Source: Pseudomonadota bacterium
GTDB taxonomy: Bacteria; Pseudomonadota; Alphaproteobacteria; Rhizobiales; Hyphomicrobiaceae
Direction of reading: 5' to 3'
Assembly: GCA_023412745.1 (NCBI GenBank)
Contig: JAEZBZ010000121.1
Coordinates: forward strand, 1-25,827
Length of the DNA: 25,827 bases
How positions within the stretch are numbered: position 1 is the first letter of the stretch; every line of letters begins with the position of its first letter. Shown here piece after piece: positions 7,110 through 14,915 of this stretch. Made by a program: the position numbers and the translations under genes. The notes beneath the pieces are model-generated. The model did not search any database, was not told the DNA's origin, and worked only from the letters and a program-made list of their open reading frames with translations.

Positions 7110-7967
7110 CTAGTCCTTGACCTCGAACTGCGGCTGCCAGCGCAGCAGATAGGCCTGGACGCGCCGCACGATAAACGCCAGCAGAATACCGACAATCATC
7201 ATTACGAAGATCGACACCATCATCTCGCCCGCGTTGGCGCGCGCCTCCGCCTCGATGATGAGCTTGCCGAGGCCGCGCTCCGCACCAATGAACTCGCCTA
7301 CGATGACGCCGATCAGCGCGAACGACACGGCTGGCGTCAACGATGCGAACACCCACGCCATTGCCGATGGGATGACGATCGTGCGCAGCACGGCAAGTTC
7401 GCTGGCGCCGAGCAGCCGCGCCGCCGCGATCTGATCGCGATCGACCGAGCGCGTACCCTCGAACGTGTTGAAGAACACAACGAAGAACACGACGATCCAG
7501 CCGGTCACGATCTTCGACATGTCGCCAAGACCGAACATCAGGATGATCAACGGCACCAGCGCGATACGCGGGATCGAGTTCATCGCAACGATGTAAGGCT
7601 CGAAGATCTTGGACAGATAGTCCGAGCGCCCCAGGATGAGACCCGTCAGAACACCGGAGACCGCGCCGCCGAGAAACCCCCACCAGGTATTTTTCAGCGT
7701 CACCAGCGTCGCCAGCCAGAGATTGTTGGGATTGCCGTTGAAGCAGGCGGCGAAACCGGCGCTATCCGAAAAGCATCCGAGCTTGAGGAAGCTGGTCCAG
7801 ATCGCGCTTGGCTTGGATATGAAATACGGATCGAGAATTCCGGGCACAAACTGGCGCGGCAGCAGCGCCTTGCAGACGTCGTGACCCCATTCCCAGATCG
7901 CCAGCACCGAGACGAGAATGACGATCTGCCAGACGAGTATCGACCATTGGCGTGTGCGCATCGTCAT
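7110..7967 (-). CDS. ABC transporter permease, nitrate/sulfonate/taurine type
   Basis: The 285-residue protein has about six to seven membrane helices and the BPD-transport inner-membrane domain. Its EAA loop appears as AAARLLGAS, followed by TIVIPSAM around residues 195-215, which docks the ATPase. This is the SsuC/TauC/NrtB group. A segment at about residues 62-82 with two cysteines and two FN/PN runs lies between the first helix and the core, and looks like a periplasmic insertion not usual in SsuC. The ATG at 7967 overlaps the stop of the ATPase gene (ATGA), so translation is coupled. It is the last gene of the four-gene minus-strand operon. Confidence 0.9.
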   Translation of the reverse strand: MTMRTRQWSILVWQIVILVSVLAIWEWGHDVCKALLPRQFVPGILDPYFISKPSAIWTSFLKLGCFSDSAGFAACFNGNPNNLWLATLVTLKNTWWGFLGGAVSGVLTGLILGRSDYLSKIFEPYIVAMNSIPRIALVPLIILMFGLGDMSKIVTGWIVVFFVVFFNTFEGTRSVDRDQIAAARLLGASELAVLRTIVIPSAMAWVFASLTPAVSFALIGVIVGEFIGAERGLGKLIIEAEARANAGEMMVSIFVMMIVGILLAFIVRRVQAYLLRWQPQFEVKD

Positions 7968-8824
7968 TCGGCCTTCGTGCGGCGGAATTCCTGGCCGAGC
8001 GAGTGCCAGATGTGTGAATACAGGTGCCCGAACTCAGGCGCCTCGCGCAAGGCCACGGCATCCCGCGGGCGTGGAAACGGCACCTCGAAATCCTCTTTCA
8101 GCCGGCCCGGACGTGCTGACAGAAGAATAATGCGGCTCGACAGCGTCAGCGCCTCGCCAAGATCGTGCGTGACGAACAGCACAGTCTGGCGCTCGCGCTC
8201 CCAAATTTCGAGCAGCGTCTTGTGCATCTCGAGCTTGGTATGGGTATCGAGCGCGCCGAACGGCTCGTCCATCAGCAGGATTTCCGGCTCCATGATCAGC
8301 GTGCGCATCAGGGCCACGCGCTGTCGCATGCCGCCGGACAGCATGCGCGGAAAGCTTTTGTTGAAACCCGCGAGCCCCGCGACGTCGATCGCACGCGTCA
8401 CTTTTTCGGCGCGCTGTTGCTTCGGCACGCCCGCGATTTCCAGGCCATAGCCGATGTTGTCCTCGACTGTGCGCCACGGGAACACGGTATCGCGCTGGAA
8501 AACGTAGCCGACCTTGCGGTTTACCTTGCCGTGCGTGACCTGTTCGTCATCGATACGGATGTTGCCGCTGGTTTTTTCCAGCAGGCCCGCGACCATGTTG
8601 AGAATGGTGCTCTTGCCGCAGCCCGAAGGCCCGAGCAGGGCGACGAACTCGCCCTGCCTGACCTGGAACGACACATCATCCACCGCGACGACTTCCGTAC
8701 CGCCTGACCTGAACTGCTTGCTCAGGCTCTCGACGGTAATGCGCACGGGTACGTCCGCCGGTGCGATGCGCGCGGAACCGCTGGCATCGCTGGCCGGCGA
8801 AGCACGTGAAGTGGCTTGGACCAC
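7964..8824 (-). CDS. ABC transporter ATP-binding protein, nitrate/sulfonate/taurine type
   Basis: The 286-residue ATPase has Walker A GPSGCGKS at residues 65-72, a Q-loop at YVFQRD (about 107-112) and the signature LSGGM at 162-166. Walker B is ILLMDEP at 182-188, and the switch His sits in FVTHD. The first 28 residues are an Ala/Ser-rich extension. The GTG at 8824 has an AAGG site eight bases upstream that overlaps the stop of the binding-protein gene. A shorter start near PVRITVESL is possible. Family knowledge: the SsuB/TauB group powers uptake of sulfonates, nitrate, aromatics and similar small anions. The real substrate is set by the binding protein. Confidence 0.9.
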   Translation of the reverse strand: MVQATSRASPASDASGSARIAPADVPVRITVESLSKQFRSGGTEVVAVDDVSFQVRQGEFVALLGPSGCGKSTILNMVAGLLEKTSGNIRIDDEQVTHGKVNRKVGYVFQRDTVFPWRTVEDNIGYGLEIAGVPKQQRAEKVTRAIDVAGLAGFNKSFPRMLSGGMRQRVALMRTLIMEPEILLMDEPFGALDTHTKLEMHKTLLEIWERERQTVLFVTHDLGEALTLSSRIILLSARPGRLKEDFEVPFPRPRDAVALREAPEFGHLYSHIWHSLGQEFRRTKAE

Positions 8825-8834
8825 GTCGCCCGCC

Positions 8835-9881
8835 TTACTTGAACTTGGCCTGGGCTGCGTCGAGGAAGCTCATATCCACGATATCCTCGAACTTCGATTC
8901 CGGAATGTCCGATCCCTTGCGATACCAGACCTTGCCGCCACGCTCGAACGCTGCCTTGTCGATCCGACCGTCGTATGTCCAGGTATTCTTGTCGAAGCCG
9001 AGTTCGGTTTTCACCGCGACCGGATCGATGCCGGAGTAATGCTTCTCGCCGACAAGCGCATAGACCTCGTCGATCGGCGCTTCCTTCACCCACTTCATGG
9101 CCTGGTACATGGCGTTGACGAACGCCTGCACCAGCGGCTTCTGATCCTGGATGGTCTCTTCCAGCGTGTAGAGCACGAGCACCGGCACCGTGCCGCCGAA
9201 CGCCGACTCGAACACGCCGGGCTTGGAGGTGTCGTAGATCACTTTGCCGAAGCCTTGCGCCTCGGCCTCCAGCACCCAGGCGGGCACGGCCATGATGGCA
9301 TCGAACTGCTTGGTCTGCAGACCGGGATACATGGTCTTCGGACCACCACCGGCCACCCAATGGATATTGTCGCCCAGGCCGTTAGCCTCGAACACGTATG
9401 TACCGTACATCCAGGTGCCGGCGCCGATAGCGGTCGCCGCGACGATCGGCTTCGATCCGTCGGGGCGCTTATAGGCGCCGAGCTTTTTCACATCGGTGAT
9501 ACCGGCGTCATACAGATCCTTGCGCACGACGATATTGGAGATCGACGAGATCATCTGCGAGGCCATGATGATCTTGGACTTCTTGCCACGCGTCGACAGT
9601 TGCAGCGGATGGCTGGCGTCGCCGTGTGCGAACAGCGCCTGGCCGGCCGCGAGAGCCTGACGTCCGTGCGTACCGGCGTTGCCAGTGACGAGCTTGAGAT
9701 CGATATTCTCGGATTTGAAGAAGCCCTTTGCGTCAGCAATGACGCCGAGCGAGTAGACCGGCAATGCGGGCCCGTAAGCCAACGTTGCGGTAGAGGCCTG
9801 CGCTGCCGCCATCCGCGGCAACAGCCCGGCTCCCAGAACTGCAGTGGTCACGCCGAGCACCTGGCGGCGATTCATATCCAT
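8835..9881 (-). CDS. ABC transporter periplasmic substrate-binding protein (SsuA/NMT1-like)
   Basis: The start chosen is the ATG at 9881, because GGGAG (9889-9893) sits 7 bases upstream. Another 23 codons are open upstream but lie before this site. The 348-residue product begins with an export signal: NRRQVLG, then a hydrophobic stretch ending at AAAQA. The Arg pair suggests possible Tat export, although the motif is incomplete. The mature part has the NMT1/THI5-SsuA fold: GVIADAKGFFKSENIDLKL near the start, GAGTW in the middle. Relatives bind sulfonates, nitrate, thiamine precursors, phthalates or other aromatics, so the ligand cannot be assigned. The gene lies between a CoA-transferase and the ATPase, suggesting the imported ligand is a carboxylic acid that is then made into a CoA ester. 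Confidence 0.88.
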   Translation of the reverse strand: MDMNRRQVLGVTTAVLGAGLLPRMAAAQASTATLAYGPALPVYSLGVIADAKGFFKSENIDLKLVTGNAGTHGRQALAAGQALFAHGDASHPLQLSTRGKKSKIIMASQMISSISNIVVRKDLYDAGITDVKKLGAYKRPDGSKPIVAATAIGAGTWMYGTYVFEANGLGDNIHWVAGGGPKTMYPGLQTKQFDAIMAVPAWVLEAEAQGFGKVIYDTSKPGVFESAFGGTVPVLVLYTLEETIQDQKPLVQAFVNAMYQAMKWVKEAPIDEVYALVGEKHYSGIDPVAVKTELGFDKNTWTYDGRIDKAAFERGGKVWYRKGSDIPESKFEDIVDMSFLDAAQAKFK

Positions 9882-9946
9882 AGTTTCACTCCCTATCGTA
9901 CGCGTTCTGATTTTCTTGACGCGCTTGCTTGAAATATCGGCCCCGG

Positions 9947-11173
9947 TCAAGCCGACGAATGGCTAGTATCATGGCAATTAGGCGGCCAGGCAATGACACC
10001 GTTGCCGGCCAGCTCTGCCATCTCGGCGTCCGAAACCCCAATGTCGGCGAGGATTTCCCGCGTATGCGCCCCAATCTTCGGCGGCGCGCGGCGGTTCTGG
10101 AAACGCGCGCCATCCATGGAAAGAGGGAGTCCCGGAGTTTTTGCGGATCGCCCGTCCGGCAGCGTCAGGTCGAGCAGGCCGCCCGATGCCAGCAGATGCG
10201 GATCCGCGATCAGATCGCCCGGTTCATTGACCGGCGCGAACGGCAACTCCAGCTTTTCCAGAGTCGCGCACAGATCATCCGCCGTCCACTGCCGGAAGAT
10301 CGCCGCGATCTCCGGGATGACCCATGACCGCTGGTCGACCCGATCCTGGCTGGTCTTCAATCGGTCATCCGACAGCCACGCCTCACGTCCAAACGTGCGG
10401 CAGAACGCGTGCCATTGCTCCTCGCCGACGATGGTGACGTGCACCTTGATGCCATCGGCGGTATCGAACAGGTCATAGACCGGCCACGGAGACTCCTTTA
10501 CCGAATACGGTACGGCGCGAACCCCCGTCAGTTGCTCCGACATCATCGCCTGCCCGACGAGAAATGCCGTATTCTCGAACAATGCGCTTTGAATGTAGGA
10601 TCCGCGGCCGGTGCGCTGTCGCTCCGCCAATGCGGCCTGAATGGCGATGACGCCGAACATGCCGCCCATCACGTCGTTGACCGATGCGCCGACCCGCAAC
10701 GGCCGTCCCGGCAGGCCGGTCATGTACGCCAATCCACCCATCATCTGCACGACTTCATCGAGCGCGAGACGGTTTTCGTAAGGCCCCGGCAAAAAGCCCT
10801 TCAGCGAACAGTAAATCAGGCCGGGTTGGGCGGCCCGCAGCGTCTCGTAGTCGAGCCCGTAACGCTTCAATAGTCCGGGCCGGAAATTCTCGATGACGAT
10901 GTCGCTTTTCGCGATGAGCTGGCGCGTGACCTGCTGGCCGCGCGCCGTCGTCGTATCGACCGCGAAACTGCGCTTGTTGCGGCTGTAGTTGGCGAAAAAC
11001 CCCGCCGCAACACCTTTCAATCGCCGCGTGCGATCGCCCTTCGGCGGCTCGACTTTGATCACATCCGCGCCGAGGTCCGCCAGAATCAACCCGCAGGTCG
11101 GTCCCATCACCATCTGGCTGAATTCAACGACACGAACGCCGGTCAGCGGCAACCGCACCTCAGATGCCGTCAC
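9947..11173 (-). CDS. CaiB/BaiF (class III) CoA-transferase
   Basis: The 408-residue protein is of normal class III length. It starts LPLTGVRVVEFSQ and contains ADLGADVIKVEPP (about residues 32-44), the ENFRPG segment (about 95-100) and RLALDEVVQ. Asp139 there corresponds to Asp169 of formyl-CoA transferase, the residue that forms the acyl-enzyme anhydride. So it should be active. It moves CoA between a donor acyl-CoA and a free carboxylate in the cytoplasm. The GTG at 11173 has GGAG six bases upstream. It is the first gene of an operon with an importer (65 bp to the binding-protein start). A house-keeping role is unlikely in this position; the carboxylate is unknown. The C-terminal 15 residues are atypical and may be unstructured. 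Confidence 0.9.
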   Translation of the reverse strand: MTASEVRLPLTGVRVVEFSQMVMGPTCGLILADLGADVIKVEPPKGDRTRRLKGVAAGFFANYSRNKRSFAVDTTTARGQQVTRQLIAKSDIVIENFRPGLLKRYGLDYETLRAAQPGLIYCSLKGFLPGPYENRLALDEVVQMMGGLAYMTGLPGRPLRVGASVNDVMGGMFGVIAIQAALAERQRTGRGSYIQSALFENTAFLVGQAMMSEQLTGVRAVPYSVKESPWPVYDLFDTADGIKVHVTIVGEEQWHAFCRTFGREAWLSDDRLKTSQDRVDQRSWVIPEIAAIFRQWTADDLCATLEKLELPFAPVNEPGDLIADPHLLASGGLLDLTLPDGRSAKTPGLPLSMDGARFQNRRAPPKIGAHTREILADIGVSDAEMAELAGNGVIAWPPNCHDTSHSSA

Positions 11174-11290
11174 CCGCGGCTCCCGGCCGCGGAGCGCTGG
11201 CGCGCGCGGCTCTCACCTGTCCCTTGAACCACGTCTATCTCCCTGGGCGACCGCCTCGATCCAGGCGCGCCGTCATTGTCATTTTTGCCG

Positions 11291-11321
11291 TTATTAGCGG
11301 AGACGGACGATCCGCTGTCAA
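11291..11321 (-). promoter_or_regulatory. Candidate sigma-70 promoter of the CoA-transferase/ABC operon
   Basis: On the minus strand a perfect -35 hexamer TTGACA (complement of 11316-11321) is followed after 17 bp by GCTAAT (11293-11298). The alternative -10 TAATAA would sit at 19 bp. It lies about 120 bp before the GTG at 11173 in the otherwise gene-free interval 11174-11354. No operator for a dedicated regulator was recognised. Confidence 0.45.
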
Positions 11322-11354
11322 CCACACCGGAACCACGCTCGCGCGATGCCGTGG

Positions 11355-11765
11355 CTAGGCGGCCCCCGGCGACAGCGCCTCGATGATCCGGCACTCGGCA
11401 ACCGTGCCATGGCGGCATTGATCGATCATCTTGCCCAGTTCGCGCTGCAGCGCCTTGAGATCCGCAATCTTGCGCTCAACCTCGGTCAGGTGCTCCTTGG
11501 CGATCGCGTCGACGGCTTCGCAAGTGCGCTGGCGATCGTCGGACAGGCTCAGCAGAGCGCGGATCTGATCCAATGAAAACCCAAGATCACGCGACCGTCG
11601 GATGAAGCTCAGCCGGCTCAGATGCTCCGCCCCATAGGCGCGATAGTTCCCGGTGGTCCGGCTCGGCGCGGCCAGCAGCCCGATGCGCTCGTAGTAGCGG
11701 ATGGTTTCGACTTTGGTGCCGGTCAATCGGCCAAGCTCACCGATGGCAAAACTGTCGTGATGCAT
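11355..11765 (-). CDS. MerR-family heavy-metal regulator (ZntR/PbrR/CadR group)
   Basis: The 136-residue protein has the MerR helix-turn-helix at the N terminus (IGELGRLTGTKVETIRYYE, residues 8-26) and a long dimerisation helix. The metal site consists of Cys82, Cys117, His119 and Cys125. The 35-residue spacing from Cys82 to Cys117 equals that of Cys79/Cys114 in ZntR. The second cysteine of ZntR's Cys-Cys pair is replaced by Arg118, which leans toward a PbrR/CadR-like three-cysteine site. It should sense Zn, Cd or Pb and activate the divergent ATPase gene. Its ATG at 11765 is only three bases from the -35 box of that promoter, so the regulator also occludes its own transcription. Confidence 0.9.
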   Translation of the reverse strand: MHHDSFAIGELGRLTGTKVETIRYYERIGLLAAPSRTTGNYRAYGAEHLSRLSFIRRSRDLGFSLDQIRALLSLSDDRQRTCEAVDAIAKEHLTEVERKIADLKALQRELGKMIDQCRHGTVAECRIIEALSPGAA

Positions 11766-11768
11766 CTC

Positions 11769-11800
11769 TTGACCCTGTAGTTGCTACAGGGTGCATATGG
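11769..11800 (+). promoter_or_regulatory. MerR-type operator/promoter of zntA
   Basis: The -35 box TTGACC (11769-11774) overlaps a perfect 9-bp inverted repeat, ACCCTGTAG (11772-11780) and CTACAGGGT (11784-11792), with a 3-bp spacer. The -10 region is CATATG/ATATGG at about 11794-11800, giving the abnormally long 19-20-bp spacer typical of MerR-activated promoters. The metal-bound regulator untwists the DNA so that RNA polymerase can engage both boxes. The ATPase start follows at 11832. Confidence 0.85.
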
Positions 11801-11831
11801 GGTGTCACATCGAGGAAATCGAGGTGATGGC

Positions 11832-13994
11832 ATGAGCGCCAAACATCTGAAATTCAACGTAGAAGGCATGGACTGCGCATCCTGCGCGGCAAAGATAGAG
11901 ACCGCGATCCAGCGTCTGCCGGGCGCGACCGACGTTGCCGTCAACTACAGCAGGGGCGCGCTGACGCTCGCGCTCGACGAAGCACGAACGTCCCGCGATG
12001 CCATCGCGGCCAAGATCAAGTCTCTCGGCTACGTCGCGCACCATCACGACGACGAAACGCCATCGCTGCACGGCCATGATCACCAACATGGCGACGCCGG
12101 TCGTCCCTGGTATGCGTCGCTGAAAGGTCGTCAGGTCATCGCAAGTGGCGCCCTGCTCGGGCTCGCCTTTGTCGTTTCCCAGATCAACGAAAACTGGTCC
12201 CAGGCCGCCTACATCATCGCGGCGCTCGTCGGCCTGATCCCCATCGCGCGGCGCGCCGTGGCCGGCGCCATGTCGGGAACACCATTCAGCATCGAAACAC
12301 TGATGTCGGTCGCTGCAATCGGCGCGGTTGCCATTGGCGAAGCAGCCGAAGCCGCCGTCGTCGTGGTGCTGTTCCTGGTCGGCGAATTGCTGGAAGGGGT
12401 CGCCGCCGGTCGCGCCCGCGCCGGTATCAAGTCGCTGATCGATCTGGTTCCACGCACCGCGCATCGCCTGAACCCGGCAACCGGCGCCCTGGACACCATC
12501 GCTGCTGACAAGCTGGCCATCGGCGACGTTGTCGTGGTCCGGCCCGGAGACCGCGTGCCCTCCGACGGCGTCATTGTCGAGGGCATCTCCGAAGTCAGCG
12601 AAGCGCCGGTAACCGGCGAATCCGTACCCATACTGAAGCAGCCCGGCGCCAATGTTTTCGCCGGCAGCATCAACGCTAACGCCGAGCTGCGCGTCGGAAT
12701 CCAGCGCACCGCCACCGACAACACCATCGCCCGCATTATCCACATGGTCGAGGAAGCGCAATCCTCGAAGGCGCCGACGGCGCGGTTCATTGATCGCTTC
12801 AGCCGCTGGTACACGCCGGCTGCCATGCTGGTCTCGGCGCTCGTCATCGTCGCGCCGCCGCTGCTGTTCGGCGCCGACTGGTTCACTTGGATCTATCGCG
12901 GGCTCGCCGTGTTGCTGATCGCCTGCCCCTGCGCTCTGGTCATTTCGACACCGGCCGCGATCGCGGCGGGCTTGGCCGGCGGTGCGCGGCGCGGGCTGCT
13001 GATCAAAGGCGGCGCCGCGCTGGAAACGCTGGGCAAGGTGCAGACGGTCGCCTTCGACAAGACCGGCACACTGACCGTCGGCCAGCCACGGGTCACCGAT
13101 GTCGTGGCGCTTGCCGGCAGCGCCGACGACGCGCTGGCCAAGGCCGCCGCAATCGAGCAGACGTCCAGTCATCCGCTGGCAGCCACCATCGTCGCCGCAG
13201 CGCAGGCGCGCGCGCTGGTCATTCCGCAAGCTTTCGGCGGCAGCGTCGCGACGCCCGGCAAAGCCGTCACCGGCCGCCTCAAATCCGGCTTCGTATCGGT
13301 CGGCTCGCCGCGCCATGCCGCCGAGCAAGCCGCACTCACGCCCGAGGCCAGCCAGCGCGTGTCGGAGCTGGAAAACCAAGGCAAAACGGTTGTCGTGGTC
13401 AGCGAGGATAAGACGCCGATCGGACTCATCGCGCTGCGTGACGAGCCGCGGCCCGATACCGCGGAGGGCATCCGCCAGCTCCGCGCACTCGGCATCCAAC
13501 CAGTCATGCTGACCGGCGACAACCGCCGCGCCGCGGCTGCGATCGGCCAGACACTCGGCTTGGAAGCGCGCGCGGAATTGCTGCCGGATGCCAAGCTCGA
13601 CGCCATCACCGCCTATAAAGCCAGCGGGCCGATTGCGATGGTCGGCGACGGCATCAACGACGCGCCTGCGCTGGCCGCCGCCTCGGTCGGTATCGCAATG
13701 GGCGCCGGAACGGATATCGCGCTCGAAACCGCCGACGCCGCGCTGCTCAAGAACCGCGTCACCGGCGTTGCGGAGCTGGTATCGCTGTCGCGCGCGACGC
13801 TGAACAACATCTGGCAGAACGTGGCTCTCGCCCTCGGCCTCAAAGGCGTGCTCCTCGCGACCACACTGCTCGGCGCGACGCCGCTGTGGATGGCCATACT
13901 CGCCGACACCGGCGCCACCGTTCTGGTTACGGCCAATGCGCTGCGCCTGCTGCGCTTCCAGTCACCGGACGCCGAAACGGAAGCGTTTGACTAA
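11832..13994 (+). CDS. zntA: Zn/Cd/Pb-exporting P1B-type ATPase
   Basis: The ATG at 11832 has GAGGTG just upstream. An upstream in-frame TTG falls inside the operator and is rejected. The 720-residue protein has an N-terminal heavy-metal-associated domain (GMDCASC, residues 12-18). A His/Asp-rich linker (about 74-94) and eight membrane helices follow. The transmembrane metal site is Cys365-Pro-Cys367, the phosphorylation site is DKTGTLT at Asp409, the P1B marker is His447-Pro448, and the hinge motif is GDGINDAP at 605-612. The CPC motif plus a ZntR-like regulator points to Zn2+/Cd2+/Pb2+ rather than Cu+; ZntA-type enzymes also use a conserved Asp in the last helix, and a fitting Asp (LADTGAT) is present. 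It expels the metal across the inner membrane. Confidence 0.92.
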   Translation: MSAKHLKFNVEGMDCASCAAKIETAIQRLPGATDVAVNYSRGALTLALDEARTSRDAIAAKIKSLGYVAHHHDDETPSLHGHDHQHGDAGRPWYASLKGRQVIASGALLGLAFVVSQINENWSQAAYIIAALVGLIPIARRAVAGAMSGTPFSIETLMSVAAIGAVAIGEAAEAAVVVVLFLVGELLEGVAAGRARAGIKSLIDLVPRTAHRLNPATGALDTIAADKLAIGDVVVVRPGDRVPSDGVIVEGISEVSEAPVTGESVPILKQPGANVFAGSINANAELRVGIQRTATDNTIARIIHMVEEAQSSKAPTARFIDRFSRWYTPAAMLVSALVIVAPPLLFGADWFTWIYRGLAVLLIACPCALVISTPAAIAAGLAGGARRGLLIKGGAALETLGKVQTVAFDKTGTLTVGQPRVTDVVALAGSADDALAKAAAIEQTSSHPLAATIVAAAQARALVIPQAFGGSVATPGKAVTGRLKSGFVSVGSPRHAAEQAALTPEASQRVSELENQGKTVVVVSEDKTPIGLIALRDEPRPDTAEGIRQLRALGIQPVMLTGDNRRAAAAIGQTLGLEARAELLPDAKLDAITAYKASGPIAMVGDGINDAPALAAASVGIAMGAGTDIALETADAALLKNRVTGVAELVSLSRATLNNIWQNVALALGLKGVLLATTLLGATPLWMAILADTGATVLVTANALRLLRFQSPDAETEAFD

Positions 13995-14043
13995 ATCCGG
14001 CGGCGATGAATAGTTGCCAGATCTGATTGCACGATCGGGTTAA

Positions 14044-14069
14044 GGGCCGCCGCCGCAAAAATGCGGCCC
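14044..14069. terminator. Stem-loop between zntA and the aldolase gene
   Basis: A 7-bp perfect stem GGGCCGC (14044-14050) / GCGGCCC (14063-14069) closes a 12-base loop, 50 bp after the zntA stop. No T-run follows. It may end zntA transcription, or it may lie in the leader of the next gene. Confidence 0.3.
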
Positions 14070-14109
14070 ACGCTTGAGCGGAACCGTGCACGGGAGGACG
14101 GTGATCAGG

Positions 14110-14907
14110 ATGACTTCGAGCGAGAACTGGCTGAAGCCTGCGCTGGCGTCCGGAAATTGCGTCAGTGGCCTGATGGTCTCCGAGCTGAAAACGCCGATGC
14201 TCGGCGCCATGCTCAATGCTGTCGGTGCCGACTTCGCCATCCTCGATCAGGAGCATGGCGCCTATGGCGCGGATTGCCTGGCAGCGCTGGTCGCAGGCTT
14301 TCGCGGTGGTCGTTGCGTGCCGCTCGTCCGCGTGTCCGAGATCCGGCGGGAGTATTTTTTGACGCCGCTCGAACTCGGCGTCGGCGGCATCCTGGTTCCC
14401 CGCGTCGAAACCCGCGCGCAAGCGGAAGAGGCGGTACGCTATGCGCTGTATCCGCCGCAGGGTGAGCGCGGGGTCAGCCTGTGCCGCGCACATACCGGCT
14501 TCAAGCGCGTCTCGGCCCGCGATTATTTGCCGAAAGCCAACGCCAACGTGCTGCTGATGGTTCAGATCGAAACCCGCGCGGCGCTCGACAGCATGGATGA
14601 GATCCTATCGGTGCCCGGCATCGATATGGCATTCATCGGTCCGTCCGATCTGTCCGTTTCCTGCGGGATCGACAGCTCGCTGCGTGCGCCGGAAATGCGC
14701 GCCGTGATCGATCGTATCATTGCCGCGGGCCGCCGCCACGGCGTGTCGGTCGGCATACAGGCGAGCGACATCGAAGTCGCGGCGGATCTGGTCCGCAACG
14801 GCGTCGGGCTGGTGTCGTGCACCAGCGACCTCAACGCGCTGCTGGCCGGGCTGACCGCCAGCCTCAATCCGTTGCGCAAAGCGATCGCCGATCAAGCCAA
14901 GGCCTGA
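14110..14907 (+). CDS. HpcH/HpaI-family class II aldolase
   Basis: The start chosen is the ATG at 14110, 12 bases after GGAGG (14093-14097). In-frame GTG and TTG codons upstream are alternatives. The 265-residue TIM-barrel protein has the family pattern ILDQEHG (His49, the catalytic base), VRV (Arg74), QIETRAALD (Glu154) and FIGPSDLS (Asp180). The 26-residue spacing of Glu154 and Asp180 is the same as between the two metal ligands Glu149 and Asp175 of HpaI. So it should be an active divalent-metal-dependent aldolase cleaving a 4-hydroxy-2-oxo acid to pyruvate and an aldehyde. Known relatives act on 2,4-dihydroxyhept-2-enedioate, 2-dehydro-3-deoxyglucarate or 2-keto-3-deoxyrhamnonate. The kinase gene next door suggests a sugar-acid route. 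Confidence 0.88.
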   Translation: MTSSENWLKPALASGNCVSGLMVSELKTPMLGAMLNAVGADFAILDQEHGAYGADCLAALVAGFRGGRCVPLVRVSEIRREYFLTPLELGVGGILVPRVETRAQAEEAVRYALYPPQGERGVSLCRAHTGFKRVSARDYLPKANANVLLMVQIETRAALDSMDEILSVPGIDMAFIGPSDLSVSCGIDSSLRAPEMRAVIDRIIAAGRRHGVSVGIQASDIEVAADLVRNGVGLVSCTSDLNALLAGLTASLNPLRKAIADQAKA

Positions 14908-14915
14908 CCCAAAGC

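Noticed and set aside
6828..8450. 540-codon plus-strand open frame
   Set aside because: It starts inside the BigR-like gene in another frame and runs antisense to the ABC permease and ATPase. Composition is Arg/His/Asp rich without motifs, and the real genes show complete conserved domains.
8514..9932. 472-codon plus-strand open frame opposite the binding-protein gene
   Set aside because: It is antisense to a gene with a signal peptide, a good ribosome-binding site and a clear family fold. The translation is low in complexity.
11805..13499. 564-codon minus-strand open frame opposite zntA
   Set aside because: It is a long antisense shadow in GC-rich coding DNA. The plus strand has every P1B-ATPase motif.
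14074..14109. Upstream TTG/GTG starts for the aldolase
   Set aside because: The GGAGG at 14093-14097 lies after them, so they could not use it. The ATG at 14110 aligns better with the family start.
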